Positions 34,773 through 44,682 of a DNA stretch of 64,000 bases are shown here, one piece after another. Where the stretch lies: positions 62,001-126,000 of the forward strand of contig NZ_FMZC01000003.1 of the NCBI RefSeq assembly GCF_900102625.1. Reading direction: 5' to 3'. How positions within the stretch are numbered: the first letter of the stretch is position 1; each line of letters starts with the position of its first letter. This DNA is from Paracidovorax valerianellae (lineage in GTDB: Bacteria; Pseudomonadota; Gammaproteobacteria; Burkholderiales; Burkholderiaceae_C). Under the pieces are notes generated by a model. The model ran no database searches, was not told the DNA's origin, and worked only from the letters and a program-made list of their open reading frames with translations. Both the position numbers and the translations under genes were made by a program.

Positions 34773-37456
34773 GCCGCAGCCGCCAGCAGGGCCTGCAGTT
34801 CCTGCGGGGGCGCATCCACCAACGCACCCGCCGCGCACTGCTGCAGCCATTGCGGCGAGATGCGGCAGAGCATGGCCCGGCCGGGCGACTGGCTCGCCGT
34901 CGCAGCGGTCGCCACGGGTACCACCGCATCGACCAGCGCCGGCGCGCCGGCTGCCGTGCCCACACTGACCGGCTGCAGGGTACGCCGGTCCAGCTCGAGG
35001 ATGGCGCCGAGCGCATCCACGCGCAGCGCGAACTCCTGCACACGGCCATCGTCCAGCGTGGCGCGCACCACCACGATCTGCCGGTTCGGGTCGCCCCCGC
35101 GCGGCGCCGGCACGGGCGCCCCGCCCTCGGTGGGCGCGATCAGGCTGCGCAGGTCCACCACCGGGCAGACGCGCTGGCCGATCTGCGCCAGGCCGAGGAA
35201 AGGGGCCCGCAGACCGCCCGCGTGCAGCACGGTCACGTCGGGCGCGGCCTCCACGACCGAGGCGGATTCCAACCCGAACCACTGCGCGCCCATGCGAAAC
35301 GATGCGAGTTGTACGCCATGCGCCGCGTCGGCCCGAACCCCGGGCTGCGTGGACAGGGCCGGCGCCAGCGGAACGGCGGCGTGGTGCTGGCACACGTGGC
35401 GCAACACCGTGCAGCCCAGGCCGTGGTCATAACCGTCCTGCGCGCGGAATTCTCGGTAGCCTTGGCCGCGCGCGAAGCCCAGCGCGTACAGGTGGGGGCC
35501 GAGCACCGCCATGCGGGACTCCGCGTGGCCCGCTGCCAGTTCGGGCAGCGCCGCCACCACTGCGTCGCCTGCCGCGCACACCACCGCGCCTTGCGCGTCC
35601 ACGAACGCCAGAACGTCCTGCGGGCCTGCGCCCACGGCGCAGTCGGCCAGGATGGAAGACAGCTGCTCCGCCGCGTCCCACACGATGGCGATGCCGCCCA
35701 GCAGCGGCCCGGCAGCGCTGCGGCTGCCAGCGCCGGTGCGGGCCTCGGTGTGTCCGGCCGTGCGGCCGTCGCCCCTCACCGCCGCGGCATAGACGAATGT
35801 CGGGCCCTGGCCGTAGAAACGGCTCGGCCCGTAGCGGCTCACCACGTAGCCCTGGCTGCCCTGAAGGCGCAGGCAGCGGCCCACCCATTCCTCGTCGAGC
35901 TGGGCACCCACGTGCTCGGCCTGATCGGGCCGCGACACGGCCACCACGCGGCCCTCGCGGTCGAACAGCACCAGGCTGGCGTACACCGTGTAGAGCCGGT
36001 TGATCTCCTGCAGCACCGCCGTGGCCTGGCCGCAGCCGCGCGTGCCCGCTTCCAGCGTGCGGGCGAACTGCGGCGTGAGCGCCCACCAGCGGCAGTCGTT
36101 GGCGCGTTCGTACAGGTTGCGGTCCAGGATCTGCATCGCCAGCGAGGCCCGGCCCCGCGCATCGCTCAGCAGCGATCGCATCACGACGCCGTACAGGTCC
36201 TGCAGCGCGCCGGCAAAGGCCAAGGCAGTCTTTCGGGCAGTCGCACCGATCTCGGACAGCAGGGTCTTGGCGAACTGCAGTTCACGCGGCACCGCGGCAT
36301 CGCCGCCCAGCTGGTGCAGGTCCAACAGGCCGTTCCACACCGACCGTTCGAGCGCCGACTGGATGGCGGCCGAGCGGCCGGGAATGTCGCGCAGTTCCTG
36401 CGACAGCACGTCGGCATGGCCGGCCAGCTCGACGGGGAAAGCTTCGGCCGGGTCTTGCGCGGCCTCGTCGAAGGCCACGTCCAGCGGCAGCAGCGCCACA
36501 CCGCGCCAGCCCGGCCCCGCATAGCCCTGAAACCCCTGGGTATCGCGCACGGCCATCAGGTAGCGCCGGCTGGCGTGGCTGACCGGCTGCACGCCCGCCG
36601 CCGCGGCCTGCGGCAGCTTCCAGCCGGATGGCAATTGCAACGGGTCGCTGGAGACGAGCACGCGGCCCTCGGCGTCCACGAGCGCCAGGACCGCATCGCC
36701 GCCCTGGCCCGGCAGCGCGCCGCCGTCCTGCACCGAATCGAAAATGGCCGGCATCTCATCGGCCAGCTTGAACTGCAGGCACAGCACGCCCACGGGCTGG
36801 CCCTCAAAGTCGACCCGGCGGGCGTACATGAGCGTCTTGCCGGCCTCGCCGCTGAAACCGTGCACCGCGTAATGCTCGGCATAGGGCGCATGGCTTTGCA
36901 GCACCGCTTGCAGAAAGGCGCGATCGGCCTCGGCCTGCGGTGCCGGTGTCAGCGGCTCCACCGCCTGCAGCTGGGCGCACGGCCGGCCCGCGGTGTCGAA
37001 CAAAAAGATGTTGCCGTACACCGTGTACTTGTCGGCGTACTCGCGCAGGCGGGCTTCGATGGCGGGGCGGGTTTCCGGCGAGGGATCGCCCAGGAAGGCG
37101 GCCACGCCCACGTCGGTGGCGAAGAACCCGATGTCGGCCGTGCGCTCGAAGAGATTGCGCACCAGCACGTCGATGCACACCTGGGCGCGCGCCGCGATGT
37201 CGGCAATGCGGTTCTTGAGGGCCTCGCCCGCGAGGCCGCGCAGCAGGTCGGCCGACAGCGCGGCGAAGTCCCTGCGGGCCTGCGCCAGGTCGGCGCCGGA
37301 AGACGCCTTGGCGGACAACAGCGACAGGGAAGACAGCAGGGACAGGTGGTCCCACGCGTTCTCGACCAGTCTCAACTCTTGCCGCTGATGCTGCGCCGCA
37401 GGCATGTAGCGCAGCCACTGCTCGGGGGCGGCCGTGAAGGGAGACGCGTGAGACAC
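34769..37456 (-). CDS. Soluble tandem Cache-like sensor with C-terminal CheW domain
   Basis: 895 residues from a GTG preceded by AAAAGGACTTCCT, the only strong ribosome-binding site near. Two similar sensor modules: the first around residues 80-330 with NLFERTADIGFFAT and YTVYGNIFLFDTAGR, the second around 430-620 with NLYERANDCRWWAL and YTVYASLVLFDREGR. Both resemble Cache-like ligand-binding folds. The last 180 residues (from about 713) are a CheW domain with the usual VQLASFRMG, VVDLRSL and ALRVDALG segments. No transmembrane helix, HAMP or methyl-accepting region is visible, so it is probably a cytoplasmic sensor that docks on a chemotaxis array through CheW. It overlaps nudB by 4 nt. Confidence 0.78.
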   Translation of the reverse strand: MSHASPFTAAPEQWLRYMPAAQHQRQELRLVENAWDHLSLLSSLSLLSAKASSGADLAQARRDFAALSADLLRGLAGEALKNRIADIAARAQVCIDVLVRNLFERTADIGFFATDVGVAAFLGDPSPETRPAIEARLREYADKYTVYGNIFLFDTAGRPCAQLQAVEPLTPAPQAEADRAFLQAVLQSHAPYAEHYAVHGFSGEAGKTLMYARRVDFEGQPVGVLCLQFKLADEMPAIFDSVQDGGALPGQGGDAVLALVDAEGRVLVSSDPLQLPSGWKLPQAAAAGVQPVSHASRRYLMAVRDTQGFQGYAGPGWRGVALLPLDVAFDEAAQDPAEAFPVELAGHADVLSQELRDIPGRSAAIQSALERSVWNGLLDLHQLGGDAAVPRELQFAKTLLSEIGATARKTALAFAGALQDLYGVVMRSLLSDARGRASLAMQILDRNLYERANDCRWWALTPQFARTLEAGTRGCGQATAVLQEINRLYTVYASLVLFDREGRVVAVSRPDQAEHVGAQLDEEWVGRCLRLQGSQGYVVSRYGPSRFYGQGPTFVYAAAVRGDGRTAGHTEARTGAGSRSAAGPLLGGIAIVWDAAEQLSSILADCAVGAGPQDVLAFVDAQGAVVCAAGDAVVAALPELAAGHAESRMAVLGPHLYALGFARGQGYREFRAQDGYDHGLGCTVLRHVCQHHAAVPLAPALSTQPGVRADAAHGVQLASFRMGAQWFGLESASVVEAAPDVTVLHAGGLRAPFLGLAQIGQRVCPVVDLRSLIAPTEGGAPVPAPRGGDPNRQIVVVRATLDDGRVQEFALRVDALGAILELDRRTLQPVSVGTAAGAPALVDAVVPVATAATASQSPGRAMLCRISPQWLQQCAAGALVDAPPQELQALLAAAA

Positions 37457-37737
37457 AGGAAGTCCTTTTGCCTGGGCGATGGCCCAGATTGTGATGCATG
37501 CCCCAAGGGCGCTGCACACCGTCGGCATGGGGGTTTGCCCTCTGCCGCACAGGCTGGCTGGACGGATTCGACCGTGTCGGCCGACCCTCCGCAGCGCGCG
37601 GTGCGATGCGCCTGCCGTGAGCACGATGCATGCCACCTGCCCGGCGCCGTCACTGCCGGGGGTGGGCTCGATGCCATGCCATCCCGGCGCCAGCCGGCTC
37701 CGTGCCGCCCGCCTCTACAGCCCGCCGGCACGCCCTC

Positions 37738-38550
37738 TCAGCCGCCCGAGGCTTTGCGCGCCGTCGCCACGGGGGGTGGCATTTCCTTGGCCTGCAGCGC
37801 GCGCACTTGGGTGACCAGCTGGTTGTGCGCATCGAGGAATGCCGCCGCGATCACCTTGCCCTCGTTGGTGTTGCTCCAGCCGGCGCCTGCCGCGCCCCCC
37901 AGCTTGCCGAACACCAATCCACCGACGCCCAGGTCGGTGGAGCGTGCCGCGCCCGTGGATGCCGCCACCTGTTCGGTGGTTTCGTTGTCCGACAGCAGCA
38001 GCGCGGTCTGGGCTTCCTTGAACTTCACCTGTTCGACCAGGCCCGCCAGGCCCGCGATGTCGCGCAGCACCGGAATCATGGCGATGACGCCGGACAACCC
38101 CCGGCCCGCATCCTGCTCGCTGAACGTCAGGCTGGGAGTGAGCGTGTACTGCGCCTCGTAGCCCCGGCCCTTTTGCACCGTGGAGTTCTTGCGCAGCACG
38201 CCCGCGTCTTTCAGGTCCTGCTCCTGCACCGTGCCGCGCAGGCCCGCCGAGCGGTCCACGACGCGAAAGCAACCGCTTTGCTGCGCCAGCAATTTGACCA
38301 GCGGCACAGGCGAGGCAGGCAGCTGGTAGCCCGAGCCCATGATGTAGCCGTTGGGGTTTTCGGCCAAGGCCAGCGTGGCCACGGGCGCGTCGCACCGCAC
38401 CAGTTCGCGCGCCGCGTTCTTCGCGCCTTCAGGGCCCGCCGAGCCCGAGACGACCGATCCGCCCTGCCCCAGTTCGGTCTTCTTTTCGCCACAGCCAGCC
38501 AGCGCGGCCACCAGGGCCAGGGCCAGCCAAGTCATTGCACGGATTTGCAT
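37738..38550 (-). CDS. CsgG/HfaB-family outer-membrane lipoprotein
   Basis: 270 residues from the ATG at 38550 with GAAGAGG upstream. A signal peptide ends in the lipobox LAGC, so the protein is lipidated at Cys. The body matches CsgG-type proteins in GCFRVVDRS and in the sequence YTLTPSLTFSEQ. CsgG relatives form pores that secrete amyloid subunits or anchor the holdfast. No curli or holdfast genes are nearby; it stands between aspS and a sensor gene, so the exported substrate is unknown. Confidence 0.8.
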   Translation of the reverse strand: MQIRAMTWLALALVAALAGCGEKKTELGQGGSVVSGSAGPEGAKNAARELVRCDAPVATLALAENPNGYIMGSGYQLPASPVPLVKLLAQQSGCFRVVDRSAGLRGTVQEQDLKDAGVLRKNSTVQKGRGYEAQYTLTPSLTFSEQDAGRGLSGVIAMIPVLRDIAGLAGLVEQVKFKEAQTALLLSDNETTEQVAASTGAARSTDLGVGGLVFGKLGGAAGAGWSNTNEGKVIAAAFLDAHNQLVTQVRALQAKEMPPPVATARKASGG

Positions 38551-38569
38551 AAAGGCCTCTTCCAAACGA

Positions 38570-38609
38570 AAAACAAAAAAGCGGCAGGAACATGACGCTC
38601 CTGCCGCTT
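38570..38609 (-). terminator. Rho-independent terminator of aspS
   Basis: On the minus strand AGCGGCAGGA pairs with TCCTGCCGCT (38580-38589 / 38599-38608; 9-nt loop) and is followed by a long T-run interrupted once (TTTTTTGTTTTT). It lies about 40 bp after the aspS stop codon. It ends the long fmdB-DUF502-aspS transcript. Confidence 0.92.
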
Positions 38610-38646
38610 CGAGTGGGACGGTTTCAACGAACCCCGCTCATCCGGA

Positions 38647-40461
38647 TCAGACGGCCTTGACGGCGTCCGGGTTGCGCAGGCGGATGTGCAGCTCGCGCAG
38701 CTGCTTTTCATCCACGGGGCCGGGGGCCTGGGTCAGCAGGTCCTGGGCACGCTGGGTCTTGGGGAAGGCGATCACGTCGCGGATCGACTCGGCGCCGGTC
38801 ATCAGCGTGACGATGCGGTCCAGGCCGAACGCCAGGCCGCCGTGCGGAGGCGCGCCGTATTGCAGGGCGTCCAGCAGGTAGCCGAACTTGTTGCGCGCTT
38901 CCTCGGGCGTGATCTTGAGGGCGTCGAACACCTTCTGCTGCACGTCGGCCCGGTGGATACGGACAGAACCGCCGCCCATTTCCCAGCCATTGAGCACCAT
39001 GTCGTAGCCCTTGGAAATGCACTTTTCGGGCGCGGTGACCATCCAGTCCTCGTGACCGTCTTTGGGCGCGGTGAAGGGGTGGTGCACGGCCGTGTAGCGC
39101 TGCGACTCTTCGTCGAACTCGAACATCGGGAAGTCCACCACCCACAGCGGCGCCCAGCGGCTTTCGAACAGGCCGTTCTTCTTGCCGAACTCGCTGTGGC
39201 CGATCTTGATGCGCAGCGCGCCGATGGCGTCGTTGACGACCTTTTCCTTGTCGGCGCCGAAGAACAGCAGGTCGCCGTCCTGGGCGCCAGTGCGCTGGAG
39301 AATCTCGGCAATGGCCGCGTCGTGGATGTTCTTCACGATGGGCGACTGCAGGCCATCGCGGCCCTTGGCCAGTTCGTTGACCTTGATGTAGGCCAGGCCC
39401 TTGGCGCCGTAGATCTTCACGAACTCGGTGTAGCCGTCGATCTCGCCGCGCGACAGGCCGCCGGTTTCACGCGCGCCGCCGGGCACGCGCAGGGCGACCA
39501 CGCGGCCGCCCTTCATGTTGGCGGCGCCGGAGAAGACCTTGAAGTCCACGTCCTTCATCACTTCGGTCAGCTCGGTGAATTCGAGCTTCACGCGCAGGTC
39601 GGGCTTGTCGGAGCCGAAGCGGAAGGCCGCTTCCTGGTACGTCATGACCGGGAACTCGCCCAGGTCCACGCCGATGGTGTTCTGGAACACCGTCTTGATC
39701 ATGCCCTGGAAGATGTCGCGGATCTCTTCTTCCGTGAGGAAGGAGGTCTCGATATCGATCTGGGTGAATTCAGGCTGGCGGTCGGCGCGCAGGTCTTCGT
39801 CGCGGAAGCACTTGGTGATCTGGTAGTAGCGGTCGAAGCCCGCCACCATCAGCATCTGCTTGTACAGCTGGGGCGACTGGGGCAACGCGAAGAACTGGCC
39901 GTCGTGCACGCGGCTTGGCACCAGATAGTCGCGCGCGCCTTCGGGCGTGGACTTGCCCAGCATGGGGGTTTCGATGTCCACGAAGCCGTTGGCATCGAGG
40001 AACTTGCGCACTTCCATCGACACGCGGTAGCGCAGCATCAGGTTGCGCTGCATGTAGGGGCGGCGCAGGTCCAGCACGCGGTGCGTGAGGCGGGTGGTTT
40101 CCGAGAGGTTTTCCTCGTCGATCTGGAACGGCGGCGTGACGGACGGGTTGAGCACGTTCAGCTCATGGCACAGCACTTCGATCTTGCCGCTCTTGAGGCT
40201 GTCGTTGGTCGTGCCTTCGGGGCGCTCGCGCACCAGGCCCTTCACCTGCACGCAGAACTCGCTGCGCACGCCCTCGGCGGTCTTGAACATCTCGGCGCGG
40301 TCGGGGTCGCACACCACCTGCACATAGCCTTCGCGGTCGCGCAGGTCGATGAAGATCACGCCGCCATGGTCGCGGCGGCGATTTACCCAGCCCGACAGGG
40401 TGACGGTTTGGCCCAGGAGGGCTTCGGTGACGAGACCGCAATAGTGGGAACGCATGGCCAT
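38647..40461 (-). CDS. aspS: Aspartyl-tRNA synthetase
   Basis: 604 residues, class II synthetase that charges tRNA-Asp. An OB-fold anticodon-binding start ([29 protein letters not shown], quoted in part) is followed by the catalytic core with motif 2 around [13 protein letters not shown] (about residue 217), the bacterial GAD insertion, and motif 3 GLAFGLDR (about 540). Betaproteobacterial AspRS is often non-discriminating, serving tRNA-Asn too; I cannot decide that here. ATG at 40461 (AGGAAG upstream) chosen; 40455 is an alternative. Last gene of an fmdB-DUF502-aspS unit with a strong terminator. Confidence 0.97.
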   Translation of the reverse strand: MAMRSHYCGLVTEALLGQTVTLSGWVNRRRDHGGVIFIDLRDREGYVQVVCDPDRAEMFKTAEGVRSEFCVQVKGLVRERPEGTTNDSLKSGKIEVLCHELNVLNPSVTPPFQIDEENLSETTRLTHRVLDLRRPYMQRNLMLRYRVSMEVRKFLDANGFVDIETPMLGKSTPEGARDYLVPSRVHDGQFFALPQSPQLYKQMLMVAGFDRYYQITKCFRDEDLRADRQPEFTQIDIETSFLTEEEIRDIFQGMIKTVFQNTIGVDLGEFPVMTYQEAAFRFGSDKPDLRVKLEFTELTEVMKDVDFKVFSGAANMKGGRVVALRVPGGARETGGLSRGEIDGYTEFVKIYGAKGLAYIKVNELAKGRDGLQSPIVKNIHDAAIAEILQRTGAQDGDLLFFGADKEKVVNDAIGALRIKIGHSEFGKKNGLFESRWAPLWVVDFPMFEFDEESQRYTAVHHPFTAPKDGHEDWMVTAPEKCISKGYDMVLNGWEMGGGSVRIHRADVQQKVFDALKITPEEARNKFGYLLDALQYGAPPHGGLAFGLDRIVTLMTGAESIRDVIAFPKTQRAQDLLTQAPGPVDEKQLRELHIRLRNPDAVKAV

Positions 40462-40542
40462 TGGAGAGTCTTCCTGCGCCCTCGTGGAGCGCGACAAAGG
40501 TTTTGCGCGCGCCCGCAGCGAGCGGGCGTGCGACGAGGGTGT

Positions 40543-41163
40543 TTATCGGGAATCGGGCAGCGTGAGGTCCGGGGGCGCAACCACCCCCATGGAAACGATG
40601 TACTTGAGGGCCGCATCGACGCTCATCTCCAGCTCGATGCAGTCGCTCTTGCGCAGGATCACGAAGTAGCCGCCCGTCGGGTTGGGGGTGGTGGGCACGT
40701 ACACGCTGACGTATTCGTCGCGCAGGTAAGCGGCCACTTCACCGCTCGGCGTGCCGGTGATGAACGCCACGGTCCACACGCCTTCGCGCGGCCACTGCAC
40801 CAGCACGGCGGTGCGAAAGGCGTTGCCGCCTTCGGAAAAGAGCGTGTCCGACACTTGCTTGACGCTGGAGTAGATCGAGCGCACCACCGGGATGCGGCTG
40901 ACCAGGGCATCGCCCCACTCCACCAGCTTGCGCCCCGCGAAGTTGCTGGTGAGCGCACCCACCACCAGCAGGATGCCCAGAGTGAGCAGCACCCCGAAGC
41001 CCGGGATGTGAAAGCCCAGCAGCTTGTCGGGTTGCCAGGCGCCCGGCAGGATCTGCAGGGTCTGGTCGAGCGTGCTCACGATCCAGTTCAGTACCCAGGC
41101 GGTGATGACGCCGGGAACGATGACCAGAAGGCCCGTGAACAGCCATTTGCGCAAAGCGGACAT
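40543..41163 (-). CDS. DUF502 family membrane protein
   Basis: 206 residues. Two membrane helices in the first 85 residues (WLFTGLLVIVPGVITAWVL and VLLTLGILLVVGAL) are followed by a conserved soluble part with GDALVSRIPVVRSIYSSVKQ and PTTPNPTGGYFVIL, hallmarks of DUF502. Function unknown. Placed 13 bp after fmdB and 81 bp before aspS, an arrangement typical of beta-proteobacteria. Confidence 0.9.
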   Translation of the reverse strand: MSALRKWLFTGLLVIVPGVITAWVLNWIVSTLDQTLQILPGAWQPDKLLGFHIPGFGVLLTLGILLVVGALTSNFAGRKLVEWGDALVSRIPVVRSIYSSVKQVSDTLFSEGGNAFRTAVLVQWPREGVWTVAFITGTPSGEVAAYLRDEYVSVYVPTTPNPTGGYFVILRKSDCIELEMSVDAALKYIVSMGVVAPPDLTLPDSR

Positions 41164-41176
41164 CAGCGGCCGTTCT

Positions 41177-41518
41177 TCAGTTCTTCTTGGTGTCGGAGCT
41201 GCTGGCGGCCGGCGCCGGGGCAGGCGCGGGAGCCGCCGCTTCCTTCTTGGGGGCGCTGTCGCCGCCGGACGCTGCGGCAGGCGCCGCGCCGTCGGAGGCC
41301 GCCGCATCGGGCTTGGCGCTGCCGGCGCCGCTGTTGCCGCCGCGGAAATCGGTCACGTACCAGCCGGAGCCCTTGAGCTGAAAGCCGGCGGCGGTCACCT
41401 GCTTGGAGAAGGCTTCGGCCCCGCAGGCCGGGCACACCGTGAGCGGCGCGTCGGACATTTTTTGCAGCACATCCTTGGCGTGGCCGCAGGAACCGCATTT
41501 ATAGGCATAGATAGGCAT
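41177..41518 (-). CDS. FmdB-type zinc ribbon protein
   Basis: 113 residues. It starts MPIYAYKCGSCGH and holds a second CPACG, giving a CxxC...CxxC zinc ribbon. The second half is an unstructured Ala/Pro/Ser tail ending in DTKKN. Start at 41518 chosen because the conserved MPIY begins there; a TATAAT lies 36 bp upstream. Proteins of this family are proposed regulators. First gene of the unit that leads to aspS. Confidence 0.9.
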   Translation of the reverse strand: MPIYAYKCGSCGHAKDVLQKMSDAPLTVCPACGAEAFSKQVTAAGFQLKGSGWYVTDFRGGNSGAGSAKPDAAASDGAAPAAASGGDSAPKKEAAAPAPAPAPAASSSDTKKN

Positions 41519-41553
41519 CTTGAGCGTGTGCGATGGAAAGTGCAAAACCTTCA

Positions 41554-41559
41554 ATTATA
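41554..41559 (-). promoter_or_regulatory. -10 box (TATAAT) for fmdB-DUF502-aspS
   Basis: A consensus TATAAT on the minus strand about 36 bp before the fmdB start. The -35 at 17 bp is poor and lies within the end of the symporter gene. Confidence 0.5.
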
Positions 41560-41579
41560 GGCACGCGCCTCGAGCCCCC

Positions 41580-43031
41580 TCACGCCTGTTCCGCCCCTAC
41601 CACGGGGTGGTGCGAAGCGCGCACGTTGCGCAGCCCCTGCGGTGCCAGCGAGCCGGCCAGCATGCCCACGGTGGCGGCCAGCACGCCCGCCAGCTGCGCC
41701 GGGAACACGGCGCCCATAGGCGTGGCCAGGAACAGCAGCCAGGTGGACAGGCCCGCTGCGATCGCCAGGAGGGCGCCCTGGGTCGTCGCGCGCTTCCAGT
41801 AGAGGCCGAAGACCAGCGGCACGAAAGCGCCCACCAGCGGCACCTGGTACGCGCCCGACACCAGTTCGTAGATCGACGTGCCCTGCATGTGGATCGAATA
41901 GGCCAGCACGAAGGCGCTGAACACCAGCGTGCTGATGCGCATGGTGCGCAGGCGGTCGCGGTCGGTGCCGTTCGGGCGGAACTGCCGCCAGATGTTTTCG
42001 GTGAAGGTAACGCTGGGCGCCAGCAGCGTGGCCGACGCGGTGGACTTGAGGGCCGACAGCAATGCACCAAAGAAGAACACCTGCATGATGAAAGGCATCT
42101 TCTGCAGCACCAGGGTGGGGAGCACCTTCTGCGGATCGTCCTTGAGCAGTTCGGCCGTCTCGGCGGGCATGATGATCAGCGCGCTGGCCACCAGGAACAT
42201 CGGCACGAAGGCGAAGAGGATGTAGCAGATGCCGCCGATCACCGGGCCGCGGGTGGCGGCCTTGATGTTGTTGGCCGACATGACCCGCTGGAACACGTCC
42301 TGCTGCGGAATGGAGCCGAACATCATGGTGATGCCGGCGGCCACGAAGAACAGGATGTCGTGCAGCTTGGGCTCGGGCAGGAAGCGGAACAGGTCGCGGC
42401 TGCTGGCCAGCTCGATCACCTTGTCGGCCCCGCCCGCCATGTTGCCAGCGAACACAGCGATGATGGCCAAGCCGCCCACCAGGATGATCATCTGGATGAA
42501 GTCCGTCACCGCGACCGACCACATGCCGCCGAACAGCGTGTAGGCCAGGATGGAGACCACGCCGATCGTCATGCCCATCGGAATGCCGATGGCCCCGCCG
42601 GACAGCAGGTTGAACACCAGCCCCAGCGCGGTGACCTGGGCCGACACCCACCCCAGATAGCTCAGCATGATGATGAGCGAGCACACGACCTCGACCACGC
42701 GCCCGTAGCGCTCGCGGTAGTAGTCGCTGATGGTGAGCAGCGTCATGCGATAGAGCCGCGCCGCGAAGAACAGCCCCACCAGAATCAGGCAGAAGCCCGC
42801 GCCGAACGGGTCTTCCACCACGTTGCCCAGCCCGCCCTCGATGAACTTCGCCGGAATGCCCAGCACCGTCTCGGAGCCGAACCACGTGGCGAACGTGGTC
42901 GTCACGATCATGTAGAGCGGCAGATGCCGCCCGGCGATGGCGAAGTCTGCCGAGTTCTTCACCCGCCGCGCCGCCAGCAGGCCGATGGCGATGGTGATCA
43001 GCAAATAGACAATGACCAGGGTCAACAGCAC
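41580..43031 (-). CDS. Sodium:solute symporter family (SSS) transporter
   Basis: 483 residues, about 13 membrane helices. Features of the family are ADFAIAGRHLPLYM near the start, WFGSETVLGIPA and, in the core, TVTDFIQM-like AVTDFIQMIILVGG. It cotransports an organic solute with Na+; the substrate (amino acid, carboxylate or sugar) cannot be told. The start is GTG with GAGGAG 6 nt upstream. It lies between ubiB and the fmdB-aspS unit on one strand, with no functional link evident. Confidence 0.9.
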   Translation of the reverse strand: MLLTLVIVYLLITIAIGLLAARRVKNSADFAIAGRHLPLYMIVTTTFATWFGSETVLGIPAKFIEGGLGNVVEDPFGAGFCLILVGLFFAARLYRMTLLTISDYYRERYGRVVEVVCSLIIMLSYLGWVSAQVTALGLVFNLLSGGAIGIPMGMTIGVVSILAYTLFGGMWSVAVTDFIQMIILVGGLAIIAVFAGNMAGGADKVIELASSRDLFRFLPEPKLHDILFFVAAGITMMFGSIPQQDVFQRVMSANNIKAATRGPVIGGICYILFAFVPMFLVASALIIMPAETAELLKDDPQKVLPTLVLQKMPFIMQVFFFGALLSALKSTASATLLAPSVTFTENIWRQFRPNGTDRDRLRTMRISTLVFSAFVLAYSIHMQGTSIYELVSGAYQVPLVGAFVPLVFGLYWKRATTQGALLAIAAGLSTWLLFLATPMGAVFPAQLAGVLAATVGMLAGSLAPQGLRNVRASHHPVVGAEQA

Positions 43032-43054
43032 GGCATGCTCCTCGTATGTCGCGT

Positions 43055-43097
43055 AGGGAGAAGAAAGGAAGAGGAAGAGAGAGGCGGAAAAAAGGGA
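43055..43097. other. Purine-biased tract between ubiB and the symporter gene
   Basis: The plus strand is purine for 30 nt, one C, then 12 more purines (43055-43097), so the minus-strand transcript there is pyrimidine-rich. It lies 24-66 bp before the symporter start. It resembles the tract at 28987-29028. Confidence 0.45.
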
Positions 43098-43116
43098 TCG
43101 AGTAAAACCGAAGCGC

Positions 43117-44682
43117 CTAGAAGAGCCGCACGCGGATCAGCAGCTGCATCGCCAGCAGCCCCAATACAAATCCCATGCCACCGTAGATCAGGCTCTGCAA
43201 AAGCCGGTTGGTGCGCTTCTGGGCGGCCAGCAGTTCCAGCAGTTCACGCCGGTGGTCGTGCGGCCGTTCGCGCAGGTAGCCGTGCAGCAGGCGCGGCAGT
43301 TCCGGCAGCATCTTGGCAAAGCGCGGCGCTTCGGCGCGCAACTCGCGCCACAGCCGCTGCGGGCCCATCTGGTCGAGCATCCACTTTTCAAGGAACGGCT
43401 TGGCGGTGCTCCACAGGTCCAGATCGGGGTCGAGCTGGCGACCGAGGCCTTCGATGTTGAGCAGCGTCTTTTGCAGCAGCACGAGCTGCGGCTGGATCTC
43501 GACCTGAAAGCGCCGCGAGGTCTGGAAGAGCCGCATCAGCACCATGCCGAGCGAAATCTCCTTGAGCGGGCGGTCGAAGTACGGCTCGCACACGGTGCGG
43601 ATCGCCGCTTCCAGTTCGTTCACGCGCGTGGTGGGGGGCACCCAGCCGCTTTCGATGTGCAGTTCGGCCACGCGCTTGTAGTCGCGGCGGAAGAACGCCG
43701 TGAAGTTCTGCGCGAGGTATTCCTTGTCGAACTCGGTCAGCGTGCCGACGATGCCGAAGTCCAGCGAGATGTAGCGCCCGAAGGTCTCGGGCTCCAGGCT
43801 CACCTGGATGTTGCCGGGGTGCATGTCGGCATGGAAGAAGCCGTCGCGGAACACCTGGGTGAAGAAGATCGTGACCCCGTCGCGCGCCAGCTTGGGGATG
43901 TCCACCCCCGCAGCGCGCAGCCGTTCGATCTGGTTGATGGGCACGCCCTTCATGCGCTCCATCACCAGCACCTCGGCGTGGCAGAAGTCCCAGAGGATCT
44001 CAGGGATCAGCACCAGCTCGAGGCCCTGCATGTTGCGGCGCAGCTGCGCCGCGTTGGCGGCTTCGCGCACCAGATCGAGCTCGTCGTGCAGGTAGTTGTC
44101 GAACTCGGCCACCACCTGGCGGGGCTTGAGCCGCTTGCCATCGGCCGAGAGGCTTTCCACCCACCCGGCCATCAGGCGCATGAGGCCCAGGTCGTTCTCG
44201 ATGACCGGCAGCATGCCCGGACGAAGCACCTTCACGGCCACTTCGCGCTCCACGCCCTTGCGGTCGCGCACGACCGCGAAGTGCACCTGGGCGATGGACG
44301 CGCTGGCGATGGGTACCCGGTCGAACGACACGAACACCTCGGCCAGCGGACGGCGGAAGGCGCGCTCGATGGTGGCCACGGCCACATCGGGATCGAAGGG
44401 CGGCACGCGGTCCTGCAGGCGGGCGAGTTCGTCGGCGATGTCGGGCGGCATCAGGTCGCGCCGGGTCGAAAGGACCTGGCCGAACTTCACGAAGATCGGG
44501 CCCAGCCGCTCCAGCGCTTCGCGCAGGCGCTGCCCGCGGGGGGCATCCAGATTGCGGCCGACCGACACGATGCGCGCCACCAGGCGCAGCCAGGGCTTTT
44601 GGAAGCTCGTCAGGACCAGTCCATCCAGCCCGTAGCGCAGCACCACCCAGACGATGGTGATGCCGCGAAAGAAACGCCTCAT
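43117..44682 (-). CDS. ubiB: Ubiquinone biosynthesis kinase-like protein
   Basis: 521 residues. The UbiB/ABC1 atypical kinase motifs are seen: [15 protein letters not shown] (the KxGQ motif), [33 protein letters not shown] and the metal-binding SLDFG. Two helices at the C-terminus anchor it to the inner membrane ([16 protein letters not shown]). It is needed for ubiquinone synthesis as an ATPase. It overlaps ubiJ by 4 nt, so the two are coupled. Confidence 0.96.
   Translation of the reverse strand: MRRFFRGITIVWVVLRYGLDGLVLTSFQKPWLRLVARIVSVGRNLDAPRGQRLREALERLGPIFVKFGQVLSTRRDLMPPDIADELARLQDRVPPFDPDVAVATIERAFRRPLAEVFVSFDRVPIASASIAQVHFAVVRDRKGVEREVAVKVLRPGMLPVIENDLGLMRLMAGWVESLSADGKRLKPRQVVAEFDNYLHDELDLVREAANAAQLRRNMQGLELVLIPEILWDFCHAEVLVMERMKGVPINQIERLRAAGVDIPKLARDGVTIFFTQVFRDGFFHADMHPGNIQVSLEPETFGRYISLDFGIVGTLTEFDKEYLAQNFTAFFRRDYKRVAELHIESGWVPPTTRVNELEAAIRTVCEPYFDRPLKEISLGMVLMRLFQTSRRFQVEIQPQLVLLQKTLLNIEGLGRQLDPDLDLWSTAKPFLEKWMLDQMGPQRLWRELRAEAPRFAKMLPELPRLLHGYLRERPHDHRRELLELLAAQKRTNRLLQSLIYGGMGFVLGLLAMQLLIRVRLF

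Noticed and set aside
34850-38161. Plus-strand frame of 1,103 codons
   Set aside because: Antisense to the CheW-type sensor; composition of a shadow frame and no motifs.
41520-43460. Plus-strand frame of 646 codons opposite the symporter
   Set aside because: Shadow of a well-supported membrane transporter.
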